DNA of 33,054 nt from Coptodactyla brooksi (lineage: Eukaryota > Arthropoda > Insecta > Coleoptera > Scarabaeidae), in the NCBI GenBank assembly GCA_033557675.1, contig JAWQRM010000064.1, positions 1 through 33,054 on the forward strand. The letters run 5' to 3'. The position numbers and the translations under genes are program-made. Shown here in pieces: positions 1 to 11,600 of this stretch (positions are counted from its first letter, which is position 1; each line of letters opens with the position of its first letter). The notes below the pieces were generated by a model that made no database searches, was not told the DNA's origin, and worked only from the letters and a program-made list of their open reading frames with translations.

Positions 1-540
1 GAAGACAACTGGTAAAGTTATTTCACGTATTTTTATTTTCATCCAATTTTCTGTTTTGTTATGTACTACTGTTCTTTTCAGAACAAGCAAACACGTTCTA
101 CATATTTTGTTACGGGTTGCTATATTTGCGAACTCGCGAGGGATCGTTTATTTAATGTTAGTTATAGTTACGTGGCACGTTGAACAAATAACAAACAGTG
201 CGGGAGATACATTGCTTTCACAGTTCTATAGTGAATGGTGATACTTACGTTTACTTATATATTTGTAGAGAATAGCAAATATTGTGGGCATTAGCTTAAG
301 TGCGGTTAGCTCCATATTCGAAACTGTAAAACTAAACCAAACGTTAAGTAGTAACTCAAGAAGGAACGAATCAAAAGAGAAGTCTGTCCGGAATATCGAT
401 TCATTTACACAGACAGCAATTCGCAATGCCCTTTATATGATGTACAGAAATTAAGAGCATATAACTCGATAATCACTATTTTCCCTGTTAAGAGGCAACG
501 ATATTTATCATGGCGGGGATAACACATTAGGCAAACTCTT
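1..540. other. AT-rich noncoding stretch
   Basis: No convincing gene is visible. The first bases (an ACTG followed by GTAAAG) could be an exon end with a splice donor of an upstream exon, possibly kazrin, but too little is present to judge. The short open frames here have no recognisable motif. Confidence 0.35.
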
Positions 541-1219
541 GTGCGACATTGGTTTTAAAATTAAGAACGGTGATCGTCGCAGAGGTTTGATGGAGCTACC
601 TCATATTGCTCTAAAACGAGAAAGGTTCTTACAAAATTATATGAAGAATAAGAACTCACAATAGCCCGGACAGTTTGTGTTCCTAGATGAAACTTGGATT
701 TTTGAAAATGATTCGGTAAACAGATCTTGACAGAATAATGGTTGCCGATCTGGTAAAAGAGTAAAACAAGAAGCGAGAAGATACATTATTTTGCATGCAG
801 GGAATGAAAATGAATTTATACCTGGTGCATTTTAACGTTTCCTTCAAACTAAAGACATAAATCATCTTACCCTTGCAGCACCTAATACTGGCTAAAAGAA
901 AACAAAACATTCAGACATGGTTACAGCACCGTCAAGTACCATTTGAAGACACACTTTTAAAACTGCTTGAGCAAGTGCAACTACACAAACCTCCAAAAAT
1001 GCATGATTCCATTGCCATTGCATTTTTAACCTCATCTAGCACATTTGGGTTAGATTGGGTAGGCATATTGGAAGAGATAATTGAAGGTTGGTAGGAAATT
1101 CCAATGTTAGGTAGGCAAAGTTTGGTAGGAAATTCCACATTGATTATGAAGATGCAGTAGCAGTAATTATAAATTTAGGAGAGAAATCAGAAAGCAGTTA
1201 TGATGATGAAGAAATTTAA
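541..1219 (+). pseudogene. Decayed Tc1/mariner-superfamily transposase
   Basis: Reading + strand frames, positions about 543-770 give CDIGFKIKNGDRRRGL, then an in-frame stop, then QFVFLDETWIF, which is the first catalytic Asp block of a DDE transposase of the Tc1/mariner superfamily (VFLDETW is typical). After frame changes, 897-1000 gives KRKQNIQTWLQHRQVPFE, the helix that follows the second Asp in this insect family, and the end at about 1135-1219 gives an acidic serine-rich tail ending DDEEI. Several stops and frameshifts show that it is dead. The terminal repeats were not identified. The exact subfamily is uncertain; membership of the DDE superfamily is fairly safe. Confidence 0.7.
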
Positions 1220-1924
1220 TTACTTCTAAAGTAAGTTAATCATTACCAAAGTAACTATATATGTCGCATTATTTTTCATTAGTAACGTAACTGTCTTAAC
1301 TAAGCTAATACACATCGTACTTATAATTTTTACTCTCTCGATATCTTTAATGTTATAGATCATGCAAAACTAGAAGTATCTTGTTGAGTGAATGTAGACA
1401 ACCAGTTACTCAACTCGTAATTTATATAATTTTATACCGACCCTGATATATTTAGTTAAAGACCAGAACATGACGTCACAAATTGCTGATGACGTGTATC
1501 GCTTGCTTCAGTGCCCCGACTATACAATTGGTTTTTAAGTGCTCCATTGATAAAACATTGCAAAATAATTTTATATGCCAAATTGCCAACCTACGTATTG
1601 AGCTTTTGAGGGTATTAGGTATGGGCTTCTTTGTGTCAATGACGATTTTAATGTACCTAGAACTTGAATTTTTCAATGTAAGGGATGACTTCACTTACAT
1701 TAAAAAATTAGAGATAACTTCGGCAATTTTCATAAACCGCATAAAACTAAAACAACAAGATCAAATTGCTTTCATTTTAGAGTAATTTCATCCTTCATAT
1801 ACTGATTTTTTGTGCGAATTTATGCATAAAAGATTATGAAATGATGCCTGAAAAAGATTTCAAATATCTGATAAAAATTGATGCAAAATAAACTTAAATT
1901 GTGAAAATTTTTTACACCAAAAAT
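1220..1924. other. Unassigned stretch with a 100-codon open frame
   Basis: A + strand frame runs from 1483 to 1785 without a stop, and a - strand frame overlaps it at 1476-1694. Neither shows a motif I recognise. The segment is AT-rich and sits between two mobile-element remnants, so it may be a decayed element, but nothing in it proves coding capacity. Confidence 0.3.
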
Positions 1925-1929
1925 GGAAT

Positions 1930-1990
1930 ATACCTTCTAGATCGTCGTTTCGCTAACCAAGTTAGCTTTATCAGGAGTGATGAAAGACTA
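1930..1990 (-). repeat. Penelope-type end repeat with hammerhead-like core
   Basis: Read on the - strand, this segment carries CTGATAA, a short self-complementary stem (GCTAAC / GTTAGC) and GAAACG, followed some 15 bases later by GGTAT and then TTTTTGGTG. The same arrangement recurs twice at 26000-26165. The CTGATNA-stem-GAAAC order resembles the core of hammerhead ribozymes, which are known from the ends of Penelope-like retroelements. The assignment to that class is an inference; the repeat relationship between the copies is directly visible. Confidence 0.55.
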
Positions 1991-2066
1991 GATAAAACAT
2001 AACGTTTTTTATTTTAGTTTTTATTAACTATTTTTAATTTTATTCAAAACAATATGTTTTGATATA

Positions 2067-2162
2067 CACATTGCATACTTATATATGTACATATTGCATA
2101 CTTATATACATATTGTACACTTATATACATATTGTATACTTATATACATATTGTATACTTTA
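2067..2162. repeat. 19-bp tandem repeat, about five copies
   Basis: Three clear units of CATATTGTATACTTATATA (with single-base variants) run 2090-2146. A further partial unit follows to 2162, and an upstream unit carrying a 4-base insertion starts at about 2067. It is AT-rich and noncoding, with a microsatellite-like origin. Confidence 0.85.
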
Positions 2163-2669
2163 TTTTATGGCATTTTTGTCATATTTTAATCACCAATGCA
2201 GGCTCGTATGTTAACTGATGTAAAATTTAATCCGTCACTAGAGGAAACACAAACAGCATAATTAGCCCTAACTTCTGTCTCACTGTGTTAATGGTTTTAT
2301 GGCGGCAATGAACTCGGTGATTAAACTTTAACACGGTGATTTTACTAATTCTGTATGAAGCTCACAATATACGGGCATACAATTATTTAGCTCTCATTGA
2401 AATTTAAAAGCTTAATCAAAATTCGTGTCAATAATAAGAAAATGATTTTCAACAGGTCCTATTTCTATTTCATTATCTTTTCTAAAATTTCTAAGGTATT
2501 TACACTTATTCCAATAATACAATTATCACTTAATCTAACCTATCCCCAAGTAATTATTCGATATCATTCTGGCTAAAGAAATCAAATCCTTCTCTACCAA
2601 TATCAAGGCCGACCTAATGATTTCATCTATCAATTAGTCTTTTTCGAACAGACATTTAACGTATGATTT

Positions 2670-2880
2670 TACTTAAGTAATGGCAAACAGAATATGATTT
2701 ATACAGTCAAAAGTGAAACTTTTCTTCCAAGCGTCAGTTACTGCTGATGGCTTATTTTCTGGTTTATCCAACATAAATTGATAAATGCGTTTAATGTAAT
2801 ATTGTTTAAAAGTTTCAGTTATGCCTTGATCTAATGGTTGAATAGTGTTTGTTGTATTGAGTGAAAAAATAATAGAAGTT
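2670..2880 (-). pseudogene. Tigger/pogo transposase fragment (C-terminal DDE_1)
   Basis: The - strand reads NTTNTIQPLDQGITETFKQYY and then DAWKKSFTFDCINHILF. This is the conserved C-terminal catalytic region of pogo/Tigger (DDE_1) transposases, where the hallmark is NTTS.LQPLDQGVI.TFK.YY followed by a WKK...I..I motif. Only this part is intact enough to recognise. Flanking - strand sequence to about 3160 has decayed frames that could be further DDE_1 remains. No start, no full domain and no terminal repeat is visible. Confidence 0.8.
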
Positions 2881-3029
2881 TGAAATCAAGACTTTTTTGC
2901 TTCATATGTGTTTTCACCTTTGGTAAAAAGCAACTGTGAAACTAGTCGGTAAATATTCTAGTTGCGACCCAAGCCCATTAGCCAAGCCAAATTTCTGCAT
3001 TTTGGCAACAATACGATCGATATGAGCTA

Positions 3030-3577
3030 CTTCGTCATTAAAGTTTTCAAATTTTAGGAATGATGTTTCTTAATTCTACCGCTGATTGAAACAGTTTTTA
3101 CACTAAATATTGAATATAAGTTTGACTATATTCTTCACTTTTTTAAGTGGCCGTTTTAAACCACTTTATCACATATTCCATAATTCTTCGAATTAAACAG
3201 AAGTTCATTAGAACCTTGCAAATGTAGTGTACCCTCTAATTATATTCTGCAAGTTTCACAAGAAAATTTATTTTGGCACCTTGTTACTAAATAACTGCCC
3301 AAAAGAACTATTGTATATATTCCAGTGATGTACTAATGTAATGATGACTTCTTTAATAACACTTCATCATTAAAGTTTTCAAATTTTTAGGAATGATGTT
3401 TCTTAATTCTATCACTTGTTGAAACAACTTTTACACTAAATATTTTCAAAACCTTAAATATAAATGTAAATTTAGTATACCTTCTAGTTGTATTCTGCAA
3501 GTTTCACAAGAAAATTTATTTTGGCACCTTGTTACTAAATAACGGGCCAAATAGACTATTGTGTATATTCCAAGGAT
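3030..3577. repeat. Imperfect direct duplication
   Basis: Two blocks recur in the same order: the block near 3034-3110 (TCATTAAAGTTTTCAAATTT onward) recurs at 3365-3440, and the block near 3218-3335 (ATTCTGCAAGTTTCACAAGA onward) recurs at 3490-3577. The copies differ by scattered substitutions and small indels, so the duplication is old. The region between 3336 and 3364 joins them. Confidence 0.75.
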
Positions 3578-5582
3578 ATACGAGTATTGCAGTTGCGTCC
3601 ACTACGCAAACAAGGGATCTCTGAAGCAGATAGTATATCTGACAATGCCGCTACGAGTCCTGTATTTATAGAGTTGTCACCATCTGTAATCTTTGTGTCC
3701 CGCAGTCTCATACAAGTACATACTTGTCCCGTATTATAAAAAGTTGAGATAACGAAGTCGTATGGTTCCACCAAAGTTTACAAAAATTTTACATTCTGTT
3801 CATAATTCTGTTCTGAAAATGTTCAGTTACTTATGTTTGGCTAATGTTTGTGCATGTAAATCAAAAATGATTATATTCATACTGAATATTGATGATTTGC
3901 TTTTTATCTCTATTTTCTATATCTAAGGGATATAAAAACCCACTTGCACGTATCATTTTATTTAATGAATTTTTATAAAAACTTGACATTTAATCTATTA
4001 ACCTTTCACTTGTCATCACAACAATGTCAAAAATTGACAAACAAAATGGTTTAGAAAGTACATTAAAGGAAATTCAAAATTACCTTAAAACTTTTTCAAG
4101 ATGAAAGTTAGTTCAACAAGATTAGTTCAACAAGAACTAATATCTTTTCGAAATACCAGTAATAGTTCAAATTTAAATCAAAGTTCTTAAATGAGACGTC
4201 AATTCAAAATTATCATACCCCTATTGCATCGTTTGCTTATCAAAATTTAACCCAGTTGTCTAGTTAACTCCACTTGACAAGTATGCAACTTAATCCAAAA
4301 CTTTATTTCGGGATGTTTGACGTATATACTCGTGTAAAATAAAGAAAAACATACCGTTTACTACGAAAACCTGAAATTTTTAGTAAGAAGTAATAGAAAT
4401 GTCATTTTATGGTGTTTACTCCATATTGCCATAAAACTGCTATGCATGTTATAAAAAAATGATATTGCAAAAATTCCAAAGCCAACAGTTGACATGTATT
4501 TCTCCAAAGGCGACAGTATAGCCACGCCTTTCTTTAGCATAGTGTTATATCTAGAAAGATTTGCAAATTTGAACATTTTGAAGATGATTTAGAAGTGCAA
4601 GTAAAATGTCTAATATTGAAAATATCGTGAAAATTATCCAATATAAATGCAAACCCGATAATATATTGTCCGATTTAAAAAATCAAAGACCTAATCAAAT
4701 GGTACAATAAATACTAAAACCTGACCATGTCTTCCAGTTTTTGCAACATTACCTTTACCTCAAGCAATAGTCAACTTTTTTCAAATTTATCCTTTTTTAT
4801 TACAACGATGTATTACAAGTTAAATTTCAGAAACATAAAATTGATTAAAAAAGATTGTTTTCAAAAATATACTTAGTATTTTTGTTATTCAATTAAACCG
4901 TATGGATGTCAATGGATAGATAGACATGCTGCAAATATACTTCGAATGCCAAAGAAATTGTGAAAATATATGTATAATATATTGTAAATATATAACAGCT
5001 AATTTAGGACTAATGACAAAGCTGGTGAAGAATATAATAGTATCAAATTATTGCGATTAATTTTTGGAACTGGTTTGTTCAAAACTATTGTAACGAGATT
5101 CGTATTTCTCATATTGCTTTCGCTTATTTATTTATTTTCTCGAGAACTTTAATTCATATTATTCGTTTCATTTTATTACTTGTCATTTTAAACTTTTGAT
5201 AAAAGCTAAAATCAGTATCTTTTAGCTATCAAGAGACAATCGATAAATATTACGCGAAGTCAGATTAGTGAATTTTAGATTAATAATGATATATTTTGTA
5301 CGTGATAATAGTAATGTTCAATATTTTACTTATATGGTTACTCATAATATGGTAGCTTACTTATATTTACACACTATTGATACACCGTTTTAAATTGTAA
5401 CTTGAAACAGTGTATTAAAGTCTGAAATGTTGAAATTTACTACCTGAACGATAAATTTCGTAAAGTACTTCAAATCTACAAAGCGCCATCATGACGAATA
5501 TATAACCAGTATGCCTTGTATGCACTGAAGTAAATAAAATAGCTAACCAACTCTTATTTAATACGTAATGTTTATTTCATAG
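3578..5582. other. AT-rich stretch, probably kazrin intron
   Basis: No exon with a plausible splice-site pair and protein-like reading was found. Open frames at 3556-3774 (-) and 4361-4576 (-) show no recognised motif. Because the first recognisable kazrin exon at 5583 begins in the middle of a codon, this stretch is inferred to be intronic. Confidence 0.5.
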
Positions 5583-5670
5583 CTGTCTCCAATAAAGATT
5601 GCAGTCCCACGCTGTCGCCATCAATAGCATCATCGTTCTGCAAGTCGATGGGATCTACAATATTATCAAG
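5583..5670 (+). CDS. KAZN: Kazrin exon: Ser/Thr-rich linker (candidate)
   Basis: The acceptor is TTTATTTCATAG. The exon reads SNKDCSPTLSPSIASSFC in a protein-like frame and ends with two bases (AG) that combine with the G opening the next exon to make Arg. Its donor (AAG/GTGGTT) is weak and the following intron would be only 64 bp, which is normal for insects. A second donor at 5691-5692 would also keep the frame but leave a 43-bp intron. Serine-rich sequence is expected at this place in kazrin. Confidence 0.6.
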
Positions 5671-8600
5671 GTGGTTGCTCGTTAGGTGCTTCTTATATCT
5701 TATATCGTGTTTGTAACGTGACGACTCGTTTTAGGTCTGTAGAGCAGCTAAGTTCACCCCTGGACCCTGAACCAGTCAATTTGGGTCGTCGAGCTAAAAA
5801 CAGCCATAATAGACCGGGTGGAGGAAGGGGAGGCACTTGGGGCAGCATATCACGTGTTTTTGCTCGTTCGCGCAACCGCAACAAATCGCAATCTCTGCAG
5901 GATAACAGTAAGTGCACATACACCGCAGGCAAGGTTAATGGATAAAAACTGTTTAGATAATGAATTTTTGAGTTTTTCGAGCGGGATATTTCTAAATCAT
6001 TCATCATTAAGTTGTCATAAATTGGAAAAATAAATGCGGTCCCTGAAAAATGAAAACACCAACATAATGTTTTCCAGTGGTGTAACATTAGATTTATTAT
6101 TATAAGAGCGACCAGCACTTAAAATTAAAATTTTGAAAAGATAAACAAATTTATTGGACTACTTTTCAAAGATCTGAAGAAGACGTCATTTTAAAAAGGC
6201 ATTCAAACAGTAATTGAAGCATTCCATGTCAAATCGGACAGTTTGAAAAATTTTAATTTTTGTAAATTTTAATTTTTAGTACCCATCGAAAAACTCACTC
6301 TGGTAAATTTTGAGATTTTTTATTACTCATTCAAAAGATAAAGATCGAATTTTCAAAAAAACGCTCTTTTTTCGTTTTTTGCTCATAATTTCTTCAATAA
6401 TGCTCCAAATTCAAACTTTTTTTTCCAAAATTTTCGTTTTTTCATGTACTTTTCAGAAAAAATATAAAAAATATATTTAAAGTGTTTTTGTGTGCGATTT
6501 TTGGGTTTTAAAATTTACCTCTTATTTTTTAAGCTATACGTACTCTGCGATTTCCTTGCAAATTTTTTACTTCAAGTTTCTATCCATTCTACAAATTTTA
6601 AACCGGGATCGATAGTGATTGGATTATGATAATTACTATTTTTTTCGTTTTTTGAAAATTCCAAAAAAAAAATTTTCGCTTTTAACCACTGTGCAATCTT
6701 TTTTACTTATTTTCGATTGATTCTTCAACATTCTTATTATTAACAGGAATTTGAAATAAATAATTAGTTTTTTAGTTTGTTAAGAAACAATAATAACAAA
6801 GATTTTTCATTTATTAACGATTTTTTTTTTAAATTACACACATTATTATTATTTGAATGATCTTTAGCAATTATGGTTTGGCTATCCGTTGGAATAATCG
6901 AGTGGAATTCTTGTGTGCCCAAGATTGATTTTTCAGTTGCATATCACAAATCCAATTTTTCTTTTGCATCGAAATAATGTTGTTCTGACGAAAATGTTAC
7001 TGTGATGTTCGGTAATTACTCGGTTTCGATGCCCATTCACACAGTTCTTGAGCTGTGTTATTTGCTCATTGATTTGTCGTTGAAGACTTACTCTCGATGC
7101 ATTTCTTTTTACTATTGCTGCAATACCATTACATGGTCCCTTACCATGAGCTGTTGCAAAATGTTCACAAAATTCTTAGAATTTTTGAAGTGCTGAACAC
7201 CATCAGAAAAGTAAAAAATTTTAACTGCATTCGATAATAATTCTTTTATAAAACTGGTAATAATTCTCAAATATCCAAGTACAGCAATCGCATCATGATT
7301 ATTGCCATCAGAAATTATGACTAAACTTCGATGAGTAATAATTCTGCTTGTAATAAATTACTACTGGGAAAATCATTGCTTGATTATTGTTCCAGTGAAA
7401 TCCCGGTGCTGCGTTCTAAATTAGAAATGCGTATTTTTTTTCTTTAATTAATTCATAAAAGCAGATTGTTCTTTGGCAATAAAGTCATGTGTTAAAAAAT
7501 TGACAAAATATTCACAAATTCTAATAAGCTTTTAATGAGTGTCTCAAGACTGCATCGAGGGTTCGATATCCAATATTTAAGGTGTCTAATAAGGTGTCTA
7601 ATAAATTTTGACATCGATTCTTGGGCACTCTACACATATCCCAAAATAGCAATCAGATGATGGATTAGGACGTAAAATTAATTTAAAGTAGTCACTATAT
7701 TGCAGTAAAGACACTGTTTGATCATGAGTTAATGTAGCTAAATTAGAACCTGTCACAAAATAAAATTATTTAGGGTTACAATAAGAAAAGAAAATTTGTA
7801 GGATATTTACCTAATATCATGAGTTTGATGTTCTGATGAATAGCATACATATAAATAGTATGTGTACCACTGGATCCGGCAAATACACAATGTACAGGTC
7901 TCAATGAAGCAAAACTCGAAAATCCGATGCAATAGTCAGGATATTGTTCCTTAAATGTTTCATACAATTCTCTTAAATTACATAAAATATGTTTTTCTTA
8001 ATGTGTTGTCTTTGGCCATCATCGCCTCGAACACCTCGAAAGCAAGCGAGGCTGATTGCTTTTGCCTATTAATAGCAATTTCACTTTCTCTGATCTATCC
8101 ACGTTTATGGCAAGCATCAATGCAAGTCTTTGTTTACTATGCTTACCCCACGGTACTTTTGGTCTTTAAAAGTTAATGTGTTATCTAGGAGACATTTAAA
8201 AAATAGCTCTCTCTCATCTGCATTAAAAATCCCGTGCTTGATAACCTTCTAATAAATGGGGTAAATCATCACGTCTTCATCTAATGCAATCCTCATCACT
8301 CACATCACTTTCTCCATATGCCGTTTTACGATATACACCATATCTATAAGAAAACTAAACTTTAAAACATAATTTCCAAATTTCTTCTTATGTACTGTAT
8401 TTATATATGTATGCACATATGTGTACTCTATTTATTCTCCTTTTGCCGATTTGACGTCACCTATATTCATATGAATCATATGAAATCATATGAATAAAAT
8501 CGAAAATAGGAAACAAAAATGATCAAAATACAGTCTGTGTTTATCCACTTTATCGATTTCTACTTATTGGAGGACAAAGATATTTTTTAATCGGGATTGT

Positions 8601-11600
8601 AGTTTATAACAAGCTACGTTGTATCAAAAAACGGTAATAGAAAAATAAATAGAGTTTTTTCTATATGTATCTGCGTTTCCAATTATCGAGCCAGCCAGTG
8701 CTTGCCTTAAACTTTGGTTGTCCTAGTTTTTGACCAAATTCGATTGCTTTTTCTTTAATTACCTCTCCGGATATAGGCAAGTTCTGCCTTCTTGCCCATT
8801 TAAACCATTCTAAAACTGCCTTGTCTAAATTTTCATATGTTGGCTCTTTTAACCTCTTGATATTTCCGCTTGGACCACCGCTTTCGATGGCAGTGACGAT
8901 TAACATTATCACCCACAAAAACGTCTTGAACACCATAAATCAAATAGGCAGTGTTTTTTCACTTAATAATAATAAATATCAAATAAGTGAACTTACCAAG
9001 GGCAAAAACTGAACTGCCTGCATAATAATGTTAAAAAAACAAGCGGTTATCATCGCAGGTACTTAGGCGATTCCACCAAAAAATTCGACTTATCGAAGTT
9101 GGCGCCAGATATTTTGTTCGAGTCATCGAAATAGTTCGGGTAATCGAAGATTACGCATATTACACATATTTCTCATATTTGATGCTATTACCAACCAATT
9201 TAGTTTGACTTATCAAAAAATCGAGTTATCGAGATTCGAGTGATCGAAGTTCGACTGTATTTGCATTGACGACTGCTCAAAGAAGAACACAGTGGTCGCT
9301 CTGGACACCATTGCTATTATACATAAAGCTTTAACAGTTACAGTTTTTTCAAAGAAATTGGAGAATTTGCTGCTAACCCCGACTTTTTTGCTTATAAAGG
9401 TTGGTTCGATCGTTTTAGAAGACACTGTTCATTACAGAACATGAAAATGCAAGGGGGGGGGGCATAGGGGAGCTAATCACGAAACTGCTAAAACTTATCC
9501 AAAAGTTACAGCAAGTTTTTAATGCTAACGAGACATGTGGAAAAAATGCCCCAGAGAACGTTTATTTCAAAAAATGTAAAAGTTACAGCTAAGTTTCAAG
9601 GTCTTAAAAGGCCGGGTAGCATTAGTCATGTGCAGTAACTTCTCAAATGATTAGATAATAAAAGCCATGCTAGTTCGTAAATCCCTCAATTCTCGTGCAA
9701 TGAAAGCCCCAAATAAAAGCGCTTTACCGGTACAATAGACTGCAAATAAGAAAGCTTGGGTAACCGGTTTGTTTAAAAATGGTTTCTAAGCTGTTTTGTA
9801 CCAAGAGTAGAAAATCGCTTAAAAATAAAAAAGGTTTTAAAATTTTGCTGATATTGGACAATGCAATAAGTCATCCGAAGGATTTAATATGTCACTCAAA
9901 TGTCGAAACAATATTCCTATCACGGAATACAACTTCATTGCTTCAACCGTCAAGTTTATTCAGCAAATCCTGTATTATTGGAATGAATACAAACGGAAGT
10001 ACATTTTATATGTTAATTGTACGCTAATTAATTAACTACTGTATGTTACCGTGGTCATGATGTCTTCCTTTCGTCCTAAAACGTAAGACCACCCTTTCTT
10101 CTTTTTCGCCCATTGTAGTTCCTTTACTTACTTCATTTACTGCTTGACGCACGTTTCACTGACCATGTCAGAATCGTCAAGAACCACCAGAGACAGAAGA
10201 ACCCTTCTGTTTTCTCTTCTCTTCTCCTATTTTGTATTGGAGTTTTCGTATTCTCTTTTGATTATGTTGACATAATCAGCGAAACGTGCGTCGAGCAGTA
10301 AATTTCCTGCTTTAATTAAATGGTAACCATTGACTAAAACTGTGGAATGCTGTGGAAGATAGACCAACTTGCTATAAAACCAAAGGTTCCAAATTTACAA
10401 CTTACTGTCATAGCACAGAAAAGCCAACGCACTGCTTGCAGTCCACTTTCTACAAAAAAGAAGTCGGTCGGCCTCCTGAATGTTTCATCGATGATAGTTC
10501 GTGTTGATTATGCCTCATAAAATAATTAATCCTCTTTGATTGTAGTTTAAGGTACATACTGCACGTAAACCATACATTGGGCATAGTTGGTTAAATATGT
10601 GCTCTCATAGACTTTTGTGGCAAAAGAGTCGTTACTTTTGATCTGAACTCTTAAGTTTTCTTTTAAATTTTCTTTCCGTATCAAGTTGTTTGGCTGGCGG
10701 TTCACTCAACATACAAGTCTTTACTGCTTATACTGCCATACATACATGCCATTTTCTGCCGTATGTTTATTGCAGGTAACATCAGCTCTTCTACGATTGA
10801 ACTTTCCCACACTTTATTATTTTTAAGCTCATTAAACAACCTATAAGCACTAAAATTAAGAAAAGTATGAAAATATGAACACAATTTCGTTTCTTCGATG
10901 TAAATTAAATTTGATTAATATTTGCGTTAAAATATAGTCTACAGGATTATTTGAACAAAAAGACATAATACGATTTTATTACTTTAAATAAAATTAATTT
11001 CCTTGCCGATAGACTACAGCAAATGCTAGTTTTGTGTAATGTATGAAGGAACAGTCAGTGCGTTATTAAAAATAGCAATTTTGGAGTATAAATCTTTTTT
11101 TTATAATATATAGATATTTTTTATAAATCTCAATTTTCAAACGCTCGAAAATAATACTTCTAATTTCCACGAAAACCCGGCGCTTCCACCAATTTTAAAT
11201 AACTCCGTTTTGTTTTATAAATAGAACTAAATAACTTGTGTGATTATAAAGTTTTATTTTATTAACCTTGTCTTTGGTGTAAATCATTCCAATCCATCTG
11301 TCTTTTGGCTTTCACGAACTGCCACCGCCTTCATCTGCATAGGTGAAAGCAATTTAGAAGCGTATCGTAATTGGTCTCCTTTAACAGAAGAGGGCTATGC
11401 CGAGAAGTTGAGGTTGCTTAGGGAAGCCTCCTCGATACCGATGGAAAGATGGAGGGCGCCCACTGTTGTCGCCTGGTTGGAGGTTGCCTTAGGAATGCCG
11501 CAGTACGGAGCCAGGTGTGCAGAAAACATCAAGAGTGGCAAGGTAATGCTTTTCGCAATCAACTATTTCATCATATGGAAACAAACTTAAACTACTTTAC

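Noticed and set aside
5693..6118. 141-codon - strand open frame over the kazrin exon
   Set aside because: It is the antisense shadow of the kazrin exon 5735-5907; the + strand reading has splice sites and a conserved motif.
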